Shown here piece by piece: positions 15,663 to 24,417 of a stretch of 24,931 bases of DNA. A program made the position numbers and the translations under genes. The first letter of the stretch is position 1, and every line of letters starts with the position of its first letter. The stretch comes from Psychrilyobacter sp. (GTDB lineage Bacteria; Fusobacteriota; Fusobacteriia; Fusobacteriales; Fusobacteriaceae). The notes under the pieces are model-generated. The model was not told where the DNA came from and made no database searches. It worked only from the letters and a program-made list of their open reading frames with translations. The stretch lies in the NCBI GenBank assembly GCA_030621995.1, contig JAUXGP010000001.1, positions 1 to 24,931 on the forward strand, written 5' to 3'.

Positions 15663-16631
15663 CTACTCTTTTATATAGACATTTATTATGTTATTTTCCC
15701 CATTATTACTCTCTACCATATTCTGTATCCCTAATTTTTTAGCTATTTTATAGGCTATATAGTAGTCTTCTGACTTATATTCTACCACAGTTAAATTTCC
15801 ATTTTCAGTCCCTGTAGAGATATTTTTATACCCGTCTTTTACCAAAAGATTTTTAGCATTTACAGTTACTTTATCTGCACCATGGATATTAATTTTAGTT
15901 TGTATATTCTCCTCTTTCCCTAAAATTATCACAGCATTAGCCAGTGTCGGCAGATCTAATTCTGATTTTATCTTGATGTATTTTTCGTCTAAACTCATAA
16001 CCAAAGCTTCTATTTGAGAAATTTGTAAGTCTTTATTGATTATATAACTGTACTCAATATCCCTTTCATAGTTGGCAGCATTATATTTATACGAAAGAGC
16101 TTTCTCTATTTTCTTTCCAGTCCTGCCTGCATAACCAGATCTTCCATTACCATTCAATACATCCACTATTACATTTTCTGCTGTTTCACCGTTAGATTTA
16201 TAGTATTTTTTCATGAATAATGAATTTAAATTAGAAGTTAATACATATCTTTTATCCTCTATTACAACTTCTGGAACATTATATTTATAAGCTACATTTA
16301 ATCTGATTTCGCCTTTTTTTACCACTTCGAAAGTATCGACTTTTTCCGGGAGTAATTCATTTATTCCATCCATAATCCCACGGTAGTCTCCTATTATATC
16401 CAAATCTGCTATGGTCTTATCTCCGTCCAGCTGGATATCAAAGGGTATGCTCAATGATAGTTTATCCTCATATACAACAAATACATTTTCTTTTCCTATA
16501 ACCATATATCTTGGAATATCTATTATCTTTTTGTTGTTACTGTTGATATTCATATATAATAACCCCATCAGAGTTACTACAAGAAATATTATAATACTCA
16601 GTAATTTAGATTTCTTCTGTCTCTTTGCCAT
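15663..16631 (-). CDS. Membrane-anchored protein with LytR_C domains
   Basis: A signal-anchor helix covers about residues 9-27 after a basic start (MAKRQKKSK). The rest should lie outside the membrane. Residues about 153-245 match the LytR C-terminal domain pattern: VDVLNGNGRSGYAGRTG, YSYIINKD, and ANAVIILGKE at the end. A second, weaker copy seems to follow (about 246-322, NIHGADKVTVNAKNLLVKDGY). The catalytic LCP domain that usually precedes LytR_C in LytR-CpsA-Psr proteins is absent; about 30-150 is unassigned. The start lies 26 nt inside the mtaB 3' end, and rsfS follows by 8 nt. A cell-envelope role is likely but not shown. Confidence 0.85.
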   Translation of the reverse strand: MAKRQKKSKLLSIIIFLVVTLMGLLYMNINSNNKKIIDIPRYMVIGKENVFVVYEDKLSLSIPFDIQLDGDKTIADLDIIGDYRGIMDGINELLPEKVDTFEVVKKGEIRLNVAYKYNVPEVVIEDKRYVLTSNLNSLFMKKYYKSNGETAENVIVDVLNGNGRSGYAGRTGKKIEKALSYKYNAANYERDIEYSYIINKDLQISQIEALVMSLDEKYIKIKSELDLPTLANAVIILGKEENIQTKINIHGADKVTVNAKNLLVKDGYKNISTGTENGNLTVVEYKSEDYYIAYKIAKKLGIQNMVESNNGENNIINVYIKE

Positions 16632-17919
16632 AAAGTTTCCCCTCTTCTAAATATATTTCTGCCTCTACTATCTCACTTACTTTATACCCAGAATCTACCA
16701 TTTTTATCCTATGATAGTTCTCTGTATATCCATAAGCATATCCGTCTTTTATAGTTTCCACCAATACCTTAGTTTTCTTACCTACATTTTTTTCTTTGGA
16801 TAAGTGTTCCATTTCTTTTCTTAAACCTTCTAGTTTTTTAGCCCTGTTTTTCTTGTCGCTGCCTTCTACCTTCCCAGACAATTTACTGGCTGCAGTATTT
16901 TCTCTGTCAGAATACGGAAAAATATGCAGATTTGAAAACCCGATTTTATCTATCAGGTTATAAGTATTTTGGAAATTTTCATCTTTTTCCTGTGGGAATC
17001 CCACAATTACATCTGCGGTAAATTCCAGATCTTTCACCTTTTCTTTCAAGCCTAATAATTTGTCTTTTATAAGGTCCGTTCCATATTTTCTCTTCATCAA
17101 TCTCAGAACTTCGTCATCACAAGATTGCAGAGAGATATGCAGATGCGGCATCATTTTAGAGTTGTTGGCCATAATATCTATGAACCTGTCATTTATCTTA
17201 TCCGGATAGATGGATCCCAGTCTTACCCTCTCTACACCATCTATTGCAGTCACTGACTCCAACAAGTCTTCAAAGTTTTTCCCCTCTTCTAAATCTTCAC
17301 CATAGACACCCATATTTATACCAATTAAGATAATCTCCTTATACCCTTCACCGGTTAATATCTCGACCTCACTCAGAATACTGTCTAATTTCCTGCTTCT
17401 GCTTCTGCCCCTGGCAAAGGGTATCTTACAGTAAGAGCAAAATTCATTGCATCCATCCTGGATCTTCACATAAGCTCTGCTCATCTCTCTCATGGTAGCG
17501 AATTCCAGCTCACAGTATTCATAATCATCAAATATATTATGAGAAACTACTTTTTTCGGCTCTTTTTTATCCTCTATCGATCTTACCAACTTCAAAATAT
17601 CGGTTTTATTGGTATTTCCTACGACATAGTCAATATAATCTTTTTCCAGCAGACTCTCACCATCGGTTTGAGCATAACAGCCTGTTATAATTACTATAGA
17701 GTTTTTATTCAACTTCTTTGCACGGCTCAATATATTTCTGGTTTTTTTATCAGCTATACTGGTTACTGTACAAGAATTTACTATATAATAATCTGATTCC
17801 TCTTCGAAATTTACCTCTTCATATCCCACTTCTAAAAATTGTTTTTTTATACTTTCAGTCTCATATTGATTTACTTTGCATCCCAGAGTATAAAAAGCCA
17901 CTCTCTTACCAAATTTCAT
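16606..17919 (-). CDS. mtaB: tRNA t6A37 methylthiotransferase MtaB
   Basis: Radical-SAM enzyme that adds a methylthio group to t6A37 of ANN-decoding tRNAs, giving ms2t6A. The N-terminal MTTase domain has the three cysteines of the auxiliary [4Fe-4S] cluster: C14 (TLGCKVNQ), C50 (NSCTVT) and C81 (TGCYAQ). The radical-SAM cluster is C157-x3-C161-x2-C164. The C-terminal TRAM domain covers about 375-435. The TLGCKVNQYE signature separates MtaB from MiaB and RimO. The 437-aa length is normal. AGGAG precedes the ATG. It overlaps rsmE by 14 nt and the LytR_C gene by 26 nt. A four-cysteine Rrf2 regulator is encoded two genes upstream in the same run. Confidence 0.96.
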   Translation of the reverse strand: MKFGKRVAFYTLGCKVNQYETESIKKQFLEVGYEEVNFEEESDYYIVNSCTVTSIADKKTRNILSRAKKLNKNSIVIITGCYAQTDGESLLEKDYIDYVVGNTNKTDILKLVRSIEDKKEPKKVVSHNIFDDYEYCELEFATMREMSRAYVKIQDGCNEFCSYCKIPFARGRSRSRKLDSILSEVEILTGEGYKEIILIGINMGVYGEDLEEGKNFEDLLESVTAIDGVERVRLGSIYPDKINDRFIDIMANNSKMMPHLHISLQSCDDEVLRLMKRKYGTDLIKDKLLGLKEKVKDLEFTADVIVGFPQEKDENFQNTYNLIDKIGFSNLHIFPYSDRENTAASKLSGKVEGSDKKNRAKKLEGLRKEMEHLSKEKNVGKKTKVLVETIKDGYAYGYTENYHRIKMVDSGYKVSEIVEAEIYLEEGKLYGKETEEI

Positions 17920-18613
17920 TTAAAATTACTCCTCCTGCTACTATAGCTGCTGTCTCTGCTCTCAGTATTCTCCTACCCAGGGAAATTATTTTCACATCTT
18001 TCCCACGCAGGAATTCTACCTCCGAGTCAGCAAAACCACCCTCCGGCCCTATAAGATATAAGATTTTTTTTAATTTGTCCAATCCGTCATAGTTGGTTAT
18101 CTTATTTCCATCAGCTCCCTCGTAGGGTAAAAATACCAAATCATATTCTTCAAAATTAATTTCTTTTAAATTAGTAGGTTCAGCTATCTCTACTTTCCTT
18201 ACTCCCTGGCACTGTTTCAATGCTTCTGTAGATACTACATCCCATTTATCTTTTTTTTCCTTTACTTTTACAACTGTTCTTTTGGTTTTCATAGGGATAA
18301 TTTTATTTATTCCGATCTCGGTTAATTTTTGTATAGACAGATCCATCTTGTCGTTTTTTAATAATCCTAAGGCTATATCCACCTTTACAGAAGTGGAATA
18401 ATTATCTTCTAAAACTTCCCTTATCTCTCCCAGGATCTCTTTTTTATCCAATGAAATTATCTCACACCTATACTCTTTTTCCCCGTCAACAACCCTGATT
18501 TCATCTCCTATATTCATACGAAATGAATTTTTTAGATGGTTGATATCTTTTTTATCCTTTATTTCAACTATATTTCCCTTTATATTTTCTTTCTCTACAA
18601 CTACACTTATCAT
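17906..18613 (-). CDS. rsmE: 16S rRNA (uracil-1498-N3)-methyltransferase RsmE
   Basis: SPOUT-class methyltransferase that makes m3U1498 in the 30S decoding region. An N-terminal PUA-like domain covers about 1-70 (KNSFRMNIGDEIRVVDGEKEYRCEI). The C-terminal trefoil-knot motifs are LIGPEGGFADSEVEFL (about 190-205) and SLGRRILRAETAAIVA (about 212-227). The length of 235 aa is normal. The Shine-Dalgarno GAGAGGG is the last part of the double-hairpin repeat in the leader, so the repeat supplies the ribosome site. It overlaps mtaB by 14 nt. Confidence 0.96.
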   Translation of the reverse strand: MISVVVEKENIKGNIVEIKDKKDINHLKNSFRMNIGDEIRVVDGEKEYRCEIISLDKKEILGEIREVLEDNYSTSVKVDIALGLLKNDKMDLSIQKLTEIGINKIIPMKTKRTVVKVKEKKDKWDVVSTEALKQCQGVRKVEIAEPTNLKEINFEEYDLVFLPYEGADGNKITNYDGLDKLKKILYLIGPEGGFADSEVEFLRGKDVKIISLGRRILRAETAAIVAGGVILNEIW

Positions 18614-18618
18614 TTTTT

Positions 18619-18663
18619 ACCCTCTCTTGCCTACTGGCACTCTCTCCCTCAACAGGGAGAAAG
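18619..18663 (-). repeat. Double-hairpin leader repeat, copy B (before rsmE)
   Basis: Hairpin 1 is TCTCCCT/AGGGAGA (7 bp, loop GTTG). Hairpin 2 is TGCC-AGTA-GGCA. The tail AGAGAGGGT ends 5 nt before the rsmE ATG and contains its likely Shine-Dalgarno. Stems and tail match copy A at 54-97. The loops differ and a wobble pair in A is Watson-Crick here, consistent with conservation of structure. Confidence 0.75.
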
Positions 18664-18669
18664 AATTTA

Positions 18670-19089
18670 CTATATCATATCCTTATTTTTCATTAGGTCT
18701 GCCAAGGTAGTTTTTCCTAAGATCTCCTTTAATGCGTTATCCAATTGTGACCATAGGCAGGTAGTTCTACAATCTTCTTTGACACATCTTTTATTGACTC
18801 CCTCGTTGCAGTCCACTACCTTTACCTCTTCATCTAAAATTTCATAGAGTTCAAGTACAGTAATATCCTCAGGAGCTCTGGTAATCTTATATCCGCCATT
18901 TGGTCCTCTTTTCCCTTTGATTATATCTTTTTTCTTTAATTTAAACAGGATCTGCTCCAAATACTGAACAGATATATTTTGATCTTGAGATATCTCCTTT
19001 ATCCTTACCAGTCTATTTTCACTTAAATTTCCCTCTGCTATATTTATAACGGCTCTTAGCCCATATCTTATTCTTGTGCTTATCTTCAT
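18670..19089 (-). CDS. Rrf2-family transcriptional regulator, probably Fe-S binding
   Basis: Winged-helix DNA-binding domain at about 1-70 ([19 protein letters not shown] and [29 protein letters not shown]), as in IscR/CymR-type regulators. Four cysteines cluster at C94, C102, C107 and C111, spacing x7/x4/x3, the region where IscR ligates a [2Fe-2S] cluster. The exact spacing differs from E. coli IscR (x5/x5). No iscS or iscU lies next to it; the neighbours are ruvB (ATGA overlap upstream) and rsmE (56 nt downstream, with a repeat in between). It may sense Fe-S or redox state. The target genes are unknown; autoregulation of the operon promoter is possible, but no operator was recognised. Confidence 0.9.
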   Translation of the reverse strand: MKISTRIRYGLRAVINIAEGNLSENRLVRIKEISQDQNISVQYLEQILFKLKKKDIIKGKRGPNGGYKITRAPEDITVLELYEILDEEVKVVDCNEGVNKRCVKEDCRTTCLWSQLDNALKEILGKTTLADLMKNKDMI

Positions 19090-20096
19090 AGGTTTCCCTC
19101 CGTTTTTTCTTCTTTATTAAAATGTTTATACGCTTTCGGGGTCACAACCCTTCCCCTGTGGGTTCTTTTTATGAATCCAATCTTTACCAGGTAAGGTTCG
19201 TAGATCTCCTCCAGAGTTCTCCTGTCCTCTCCCAGTAAAAGAGCCAGTGTTTCAATTCCTACCGGTCCGCCGCCGTAGTTGTCTATGATAGACAGGATAA
19301 TTTCACGATCCAATTCATCCAATCCATAGTCATCTACTCCCAACAAACTTAAGGCTTCCTTGGCTATCTTTAGAGTTATTATTCCGTCGCCACGAATCTC
19401 AGCATAGTCTCGGACCCTCTTTAAAAATCTATTGGCTATCCTGGGTGTGCCACGACTTCTAAGAGCTATTTCTAAAGCCCCTTCATATTCTATTCCGACT
19501 TCCAGTATATTAGCTCCCCTCATAATGATCTTCAGGAGATCTTCTGTAGAATAATAATCCATCCTGTGAACCAAACCAAATCTGTCCCTCAAAGGAGCAC
19601 TGAGCAGACCTGCTCTGGTTGTCGCTCCTATCAGTGTGAAATTTGGCAGTTCTATCCTGATAGACCTTGCTGTAGGCCCCTTACCGATTATAATATCGAT
19701 TTCACGGTCTTCCATGGCCGGATAGAGGATCTCCTCCACCGATGTATTCAGCCTGTGAATTTCATCTATAAATAGGATGTCCTGTTCGTCCAAAGATGTC
19801 AAGATCGCCGCCAGGTCCCCGGCTTTATCCAGAACAGGTCCGGATGTCACCTTTAGATTAGTTCCCATCTCTGTAGCTATAACTCCTGCCAAAGTAGTTT
19901 TGCCTAATCCGGGCGGCCCGTATAAAAGGGTGTGATCCATAGATTCATTCCTATTTTTAGAAGCAGTCATAAATATTTCTAATTTTTCCTTTAACCTGTC
20001 TTGACCTATGTATTCATTCAAAGTTTTAGGTCTAAGGTTTCTCTGTACTTCTATTTCACCGCCAAATTCAGCTGCCGATAACAGTCTTTCATCCAT
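19086..20096 (-). CDS. ruvB: Holliday junction branch migration ATPase RuvB
   Basis: Hexameric AAA+ motor that drives branch migration with RuvA. Walker A GPPGLGKT is at 60-67. Walker B DEIH is at 111-114. Sensor 1 is GATTRAG (157-163). The arginine finger lies in LRDRFG (169-174). Sensor 2 Arg is in [12 protein letters not shown] (about 216-227). The C-terminal winged helix ends with [20 protein letters not shown]. The length of 336 aa is normal. GGGG lies before the ATG, 9 nt after DUF445. The stop overlaps the Rrf2 start as ATGA. No ruvA is adjacent in the window. Identification is certain. Confidence 0.98.
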   Translation of the reverse strand: MDERLLSAAEFGGEIEVQRNLRPKTLNEYIGQDRLKEKLEIFMTASKNRNESMDHTLLYGPPGLGKTTLAGVIATEMGTNLKVTSGPVLDKAGDLAAILTSLDEQDILFIDEIHRLNTSVEEILYPAMEDREIDIIIGKGPTARSIRIELPNFTLIGATTRAGLLSAPLRDRFGLVHRMDYYSTEDLLKIIMRGANILEVGIEYEGALEIALRSRGTPRIANRFLKRVRDYAEIRGDGIITLKIAKEALSLLGVDDYGLDELDREIILSIIDNYGGGPVGIETLALLLGEDRRTLEEIYEPYLVKIGFIKRTHRGRVVTPKAYKHFNKEEKTEGNL

Positions 20097-20105
20097 AAAA
20101 CTCCC

Positions 20106-20714
20106 CTATATATACATACTTATTGCAAATTGTATTCCACCTATTACAGCTCCTAAGATTGCTCCTATGACCTCGATATGTTTCAACTCATTATCTGCTA
20201 TCCTATATACCATCTTTTCCAATTCATCCAATTCAAAATTTTGAATTTTCTCAACAATTATATTTTTCATATCTACACTGTCTTCCATTTTTTGGATTAT
20301 AACAGTAAAAAACTCATCTTTATTCTCATCGATGGCATCCTTTATATGACCTTTGATCTTCAATATCATACTGTCTGTTATAAATAAACTGGCCATTGGA
20401 ATTTTTGACAACACTTCTTTTTGTAATTTATCTTCTACAATCCTGTCTACGATTAAGTCGATCTCTTCTCCTAATTCTATATCTCCAATATTTGCAGTGA
20501 TATCCTTCATAGATATTAATTCCTCTTGGATGGTATCAGCTATACTTTCTGCCATCTCCATCTTTCTTTTGGGAATAAGCCCCTGCACTTTAAATCCTAA
20601 TATATTTATCTCTTTTAACGGCCTGAACAACATCTTAATTGCAAAATAATTTGTTATCCATCCAATTAATGCTCCTATTACTATCATCAAACTTGCTTTT
20701 AATAACATCTTCAT
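20106..20714 (-). CDS. DUF445 family membrane protein
   Basis: Recognised as the DUF445/YheB-type family by its N-terminal membrane signature GWITNYFAIKMLFRP (about residues 18-32). A cytoplasmic amphipathic region follows (MEMAESIADTIQEELIS). A C-terminal hydrophobic helix (about 181-201, IGAILGAVIGGIQFAISMYI) closes it. At 202 aa it is a short family member. The function is not established; the topology is a long soluble helical stretch between two membrane anchors. It is the first gene after a clear sigma70-like promoter, with ruvB 9 nt downstream. Two nearby ATG codons (20714, 20708) are both compatible with the AAGGAAGG site. Confidence 0.9.
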   Translation of the reverse strand: MKMLLKASLMIVIGALIGWITNYFAIKMLFRPLKEINILGFKVQGLIPKRKMEMAESIADTIQEELISMKDITANIGDIELGEEIDLIVDRIVEDKLQKEVLSKIPMASLFITDSMILKIKGHIKDAIDENKDEFFTVIIQKMEDSVDMKNIIVEKIQNFELDELEKMVYRIADNELKHIEVIGAILGAVIGGIQFAISMYI

Positions 20715-20814
20715 ACCTTCCTTCTATAAACTTTTTCTTTTTACTTTCTTTTCTCTGAATCAGGGAAAAAATAAGAATAAAAGAGTTCTTTCTACATACT
20801 TAAAACAATATAAC

Positions 20815-20843
20815 ATTTTATCATATCCAGCCTTTTTTTTCAA
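20815..20843 (-). promoter_or_regulatory. Sigma70-type promoter of the DUF445-ruvB operon
   Basis: On the - strand, TTGAAA (20838-20843) and TAAAAT (20815-20820) are separated by exactly 17 nt. Each has one or two mismatches to consensus. The start point would lie about 95 nt before the DUF445 ATG. A weak TTTCTCT/AGGGAAA hairpin (20750-20768) lies in the leader. Confidence 0.7.
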
Positions 20844-20910
20844 TTCCCTTATTAATTTAGTAAAGAAAATAAATGGAATTAAAAATCACTCTTTTTTTTT
20901 GCTCAAAAAC

Positions 20911-20941
20911 TAAAAAAAGTGGTAGAAAATCTACCACTTTT
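20911..20941 (-). terminator. Rho-independent terminator of the cold-shock gene
   Basis: A 12-bp stem (AAAAGTGGTAGA with its complement, 20915-20941) encloses a 3-nt loop. On the - strand it is followed by TTTAGTTTTT, so the right arm and tail give a U-rich run. It lies 21 nt past the cold-shock stop codon. Confidence 0.9.
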
Positions 20942-20962
20942 AAACATTTCAAATATATATAA

Positions 20963-21163
20963 TTATACAGTTTCGATGTTTGAAGCTTGAGGACCTTTAG
21001 CACCTTCAGTGATTTCGAAAGTTACTTCTTCGCCTTCTTTTAAAGTTTTGAATCCTTCTTTGTTGATTTGAGAGAAATGTGCAAAGTAGTCATTTCCATC
21101 TTCAGCAGAAATAAATCCGAATCCTTTATCATCGTTAAACCATTTAACTGTTCCTTTTAACAT
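20963..21163 (-). CDS. Cold-shock protein (CspA family)
   Basis: Single OB-fold RNA chaperone of 66 aa. RNP1 KGFGFI is at 13-18 and RNP2 DYFAHF at 25-30; canonical RNP2 has V or I in place of the first [19 protein letters not shown] is the typical start. It binds single-stranded RNA or DNA and melts mRNA structure; cold induction is known for only some members. It is monocistronic, with its own promoter, a leader of about 75-80 nt, a strong GGAGGT ribosome site 8 nt before the ATG, and its own terminator. Codon choice looks that of a highly expressed gene. Confidence 0.96.
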   Translation of the reverse strand: MLKGTVKWFNDDKGFGFISAEDGNDYFAHFSQINKEGFKTLKEGEEVTFEITEGAKGPQASNIETV

Positions 21164-21246
21164 GTGTGTTACCTCCGTAAATTTTAATACAGCGAATCTT
21201 ACTTAACTTCCAAATGAAATTTTGTTAGCCCCCTGTTACTACATAT

Positions 21247-21275
21247 AGAGTATCGTAAAAGTTACATAAAGTCAA
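21247..21275 (-). promoter_or_regulatory. Promoter of the cold-shock gene
   Basis: On the - strand, TTGACT (21270-21275) lies 17 nt before TACTCT (21247-21252). The -35 is near consensus and the -10 weaker. The start point would lie near 21240, giving a leader of about 75-80 nt, long as in many csp mRNAs. It lies 16 nt past the addA-like stop codon. Confidence 0.6.
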
Positions 21276-21291
21276 CCTTTTTTCTATTTAT

Positions 21292-24200
21292 TTAATCTAA
21301 CTCTAAAAACTTACTTTTTATACTATATTCTTCTCCTACTTTTTCCCTGATAACCTTCTCATACCTTATCAACTGTTCATTTTCCATAGATACCCCGGAT
21401 TTATAGTCATAGATAATTATTTCTTTTGTCTTCTCGTCCAAATTAAGTCTATCTATAATATGTGCCCTCTTCTTAGTTACTTGCTTTCCATCTACCTCTT
21501 CTTTTTCGAAAGTAACTAATTCTAGTTCGTTAAATATAGTCCACCTTTTCTCAAAAATTTCTAAATTTTTAGATATAAACCCTTCTACTCTATCTATTAT
21601 TTTCTTAGTTTTTTCTATTCCTAACATATTACTATATTTATTAAGTGTTAGTTGTTTAGCCACCTTCTTTTCTTCTAATTCACCATATTTTATATTTTCA
21701 AGATAGTAATGAATTGCTAAACCTGACTTTCTTTTTAATTCTATTTCTATAGTCATTTTTATGTCTTTCTTTTCTCGAATTTCTTCCTTTTCTTTCAATT
21801 CTACAAATTCTCTATAAATCTTATGATCAATCTCAAACTCTTCTGCTTCTTTTCCTTCTTCTTTTTTTTCTTCAAATGGTATAAATCTACCTACCATCTG
21901 AGTTCCTCCATTTACTAACTCCTCCCTTGACGTATCAAAAAAACTCTCTATTGGTTTTATCAAAAGATCATTTTTCAAACTAAATACTTCTTCCCCTTTT
22001 AGTTTTCCTTTAGTTGGTAAAATACATAGTATCAAGTTAGCACGAGGTCTTGTCATTCCTACATAGATTGTATTTATAGCCTCATCTAAATATACTTGTT
22101 TGCTGTATTCATATACCTTCTTATCTTTTATCGTTTTATTAAATATTGAATTAGTAAACAAATACTCCTCTACCTTTTCGTATTTTTCATCTAACTTTGT
22201 TAAGAGTTGAACTTCATGAGTCGTTACCCCACTATTAAAACCAGTTAACTTATAAGTCTCTATTTTATCTTCTAACAGCATATATTCTGTATGAAAATCT
22301 AATCCTTTAGATCCATGAATAGTCATCAATACCACTGAATTTAGCTCTGATATTCCAATTTGTTTTAAGTTTTCACTATTACCCTCTATATAACTCATAA
22401 AACTTGCAATATCTACCTCTTCACCCATGAGTTCTAAGAAATAATTTATATTTTTAATGTCTCTAGAAGGATTATATTTAGTAGAAAAACTATATTCTTC
22501 GATTATTTTTCTACCGATCTTATCATATGAAGTTTTTCTTATTTCTATTAACCTATCTAATTCTATTTTTATTTCTTGCTTTATCACTACATCTTCATTT
22601 TCAACACCTATAATATAATCGGTTATTTCTTTTCTATTTTTTAAAAAGTATTTTAGGTCTTCTTCTCCTATACTAAGAGTTTTTCTAAAAAATTCTAATA
22701 GTGTCATAAAATCATTATGGAGAACAAATTTAAATAACCTCATTATCTCTTGAATACAAGGATGAGTAATAATAGAAAGACTATTATCCATGATATAAGG
22801 TATTCCTAATTTTTTTAGATTTTCTCCTACCATATTTAATTCATTCTTCGTTCTTGCTACAATCCCTATCCCACGATAATTAATAGATCCATCTTTTGAT
22901 TTTTTAACAAATCTATCCTTTATATCATTAGCTATTTCCTCATGAAGATTTATATCTACCATTACAGCTACAAAACCTTTATCATCTTTCTTACTGCATT
23001 TCACCTCTTCATAATCCCAACCTTCTTCCTCTGTAGATTCATAGTTTTTAGATATTGAGCTAAAAAATGTATTTATAAAATCTATAACTTTTTTTTCACT
23101 TCTATAATTTGTTGATAAAGAACTCACCTTTCCATCTAATATTTTATGGAAATTTAAAAACAAACCTTTATTTCCACCACGCCAAGAATATATACTTTGT
23201 TTTTCATCTCCTACAATAATTATATTTTTACAAGCTTTAGCGATAGGTTCTATCACTTTCCACTGAGATACACTAGTATCTTGAGCTTCATCTAGGAATA
23301 ATGTTGTTATTTTCCCTCCAATAATCTCATAGAAATTCTCTGTTACTTCTCCATCCTTAATTAGATCTAAATCCCTTTTAGCTAAGTATTCACTCGTATA
23401 ATTAGTTATATCTGAAAAAGTTAACTTTTTCTCTCTAAACTTTATATCATCATAAATTCCTCTAGTTAATTTCTCAATTTTTAAAATATCCTGCTCATAA
23501 GGCAAAACTTCAGTTATAAAAATTATTTCATTTATCAATTCCCATATTTGTTCCTGAGCTTCTTCCAACCTCTCCTTAAAATCAACTAGTTTCGCCCCTC
23601 TTGTTTGAGTTCCATTGTAATATTTTTCCTTAGAAAAAAAATCATTTTTCTCTAGAATATATTCTATTATTTTATTAGAATCAGATAAATCTAATTCAAA
23701 TTTATCGTATATAGATTTACTTGCTTTTCCCATCAATTTAAGAAATTCTTTTTTTGGTACTTCTGCTAACTCTTTTAAAATTTCAAAAACTTCTACAATA
23801 TTTCTATATAGATTTTGTTTTATAGATTCAACATCTCTTTTTTTATCTTTATCTTTAATCAAAGAAAACTTCCATCTTTCTTCTGATATTTTTTTTATTA
23901 AACCGATATATTTTTCTACTTCTCTATCTGCTGTCTTTTCCAAAAATTCTTTGACCTCATTAAATGATTTTCCATTTATCATCTTAGAAAAAACCTCTCC
24001 ATAAACCTCTTCAGCTTCTATAGTATTAGCCATTGAATAACTGTATATATTGAGTGAAGGTCCTATGGCTTTTTTAAAGATTTGCCCAATAAATGAATCA
24101 ATAGTATATATTCTTATTTTATCTTTATTTTGTAGAAGTCTATTCTTTATAATTCTTACATTTTCTTTTTCTATCTGAATATCTGGATACAATTCTTTTA

Positions 24201-24417
24201 TACTATTTTCTAAATCCTCATCTCCACCACTTAATTTATCTAAAAACTCAAAAATTCTTTCTTTTAACTCTGCTGTTGCAGCACGTGTAAAAGTCATAAA
24301 CAGGATCTCATTATAATCTTCTCCTAAGAACAACCTCGAGATATATTCTAGTGCTAACCTATAAGTTTTACCTGTCCCAGCACTTGCTTTTACTACCATT
24401 ATATTTTTATTCATCAT
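21292..24417 (-). CDS. addA: AddA-like ATP-dependent helicase/nuclease
   Basis: UvrD-type superfamily 1 helicase that, with its partner, resects double-strand breaks for RecA loading. Helicase motifs are I ASAGTGKT (11-18), Ia MTFTRAATAELKERI (41-55), II LDEAQD (375-380), III VGDEKQSIYSWRGG (402-415), IV TNYRS (436-440), V MTIHGSKGLDF (698-708) and VI VGMTRP (786-791). A C-terminal PD-(D/E)XK nuclease shows His903, Asp989 (HIIDRL), Asp1004-x-Lys1006 (YDYKSG) and Gln1015. At 1041 aa it is shorter than the roughly 1200-residue Firmicutes AddA. It overlaps the upstream nuclease gene by 11 nt (MM start). No terminator is seen before the cold-shock promoter. Confidence 0.9.
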   Translation of the reverse strand: MMNKNIMVVKASAGTGKTYRLALEYISRLFLGEDYNEILFMTFTRAATAELKERIFEFLDKLSGGDEDLENSIKELYPDIQIEKENVRIIKNRLLQNKDKIRIYTIDSFIGQIFKKAIGPSLNIYSYSMANTIEAEEVYGEVFSKMINGKSFNEVKEFLEKTADREVEKYIGLIKKISEERWKFSLIKDKDKKRDVESIKQNLYRNIVEVFEILKELAEVPKKEFLKLMGKASKSIYDKFELDLSDSNKIIEYILEKNDFFSKEKYYNGTQTRGAKLVDFKERLEEAQEQIWELINEIIFITEVLPYEQDILKIEKLTRGIYDDIKFREKKLTFSDITNYTSEYLAKRDLDLIKDGEVTENFYEIIGGKITTLFLDEAQDTSVSQWKVIEPIAKACKNIIIVGDEKQSIYSWRGGNKGLFLNFHKILDGKVSSLSTNYRSEKKVIDFINTFFSSISKNYESTEEEGWDYEEVKCSKKDDKGFVAVMVDINLHEEIANDIKDRFVKKSKDGSINYRGIGIVARTKNELNMVGENLKKLGIPYIMDNSLSIITHPCIQEIMRLFKFVLHNDFMTLLEFFRKTLSIGEEDLKYFLKNRKEITDYIIGVENEDVVIKQEIKIELDRLIEIRKTSYDKIGRKIIEEYSFSTKYNPSRDIKNINYFLELMGEEVDIASFMSYIEGNSENLKQIGISELNSVVLMTIHGSKGLDFHTEYMLLEDKIETYKLTGFNSGVTTHEVQLLTKLDEKYEKVEEYLFTNSIFNKTIKDKKVYEYSKQVYLDEAINTIYVGMTRPRANLILCILPTKGKLKGEEVFSLKNDLLIKPIESFFDTSREELVNGGTQMVGRFIPFEEKKEEGKEAEEFEIDHKIYREFVELKEKEEIREKKDIKMTIEIELKRKSGLAIHYYLENIKYGELEEKKVAKQLTLNKYSNMLGIEKTKKIIDRVEGFISKNLEIFEKRWTIFNELELVTFEKEEVDGKQVTKKRAHIIDRLNLDEKTKEIIIYDYKSGVSMENEQLIRYEKVIREKVGEEYSIKSKFLELD

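Noticed and set aside
17539..18092. Two overlapping + strand frames of 85 and 124 codons
   Set aside because: Both are antisense to mtaB and rsmE, which are secure; no family motif or ribosome site.
20008..20649. Several + strand frames across ruvB and DUF445
   Set aside because: Antisense to conserved genes, hydrophobic low-complexity translations, no start signals.
20750..20768. TTTCTCT/AGGGAAA hairpin in the DUF445 leader as a fourth copy of the leader repeat
   Set aside because: Only a short generic pyrimidine/purine stem is shared; the second hairpin and the AGAGAGGG tail are missing.
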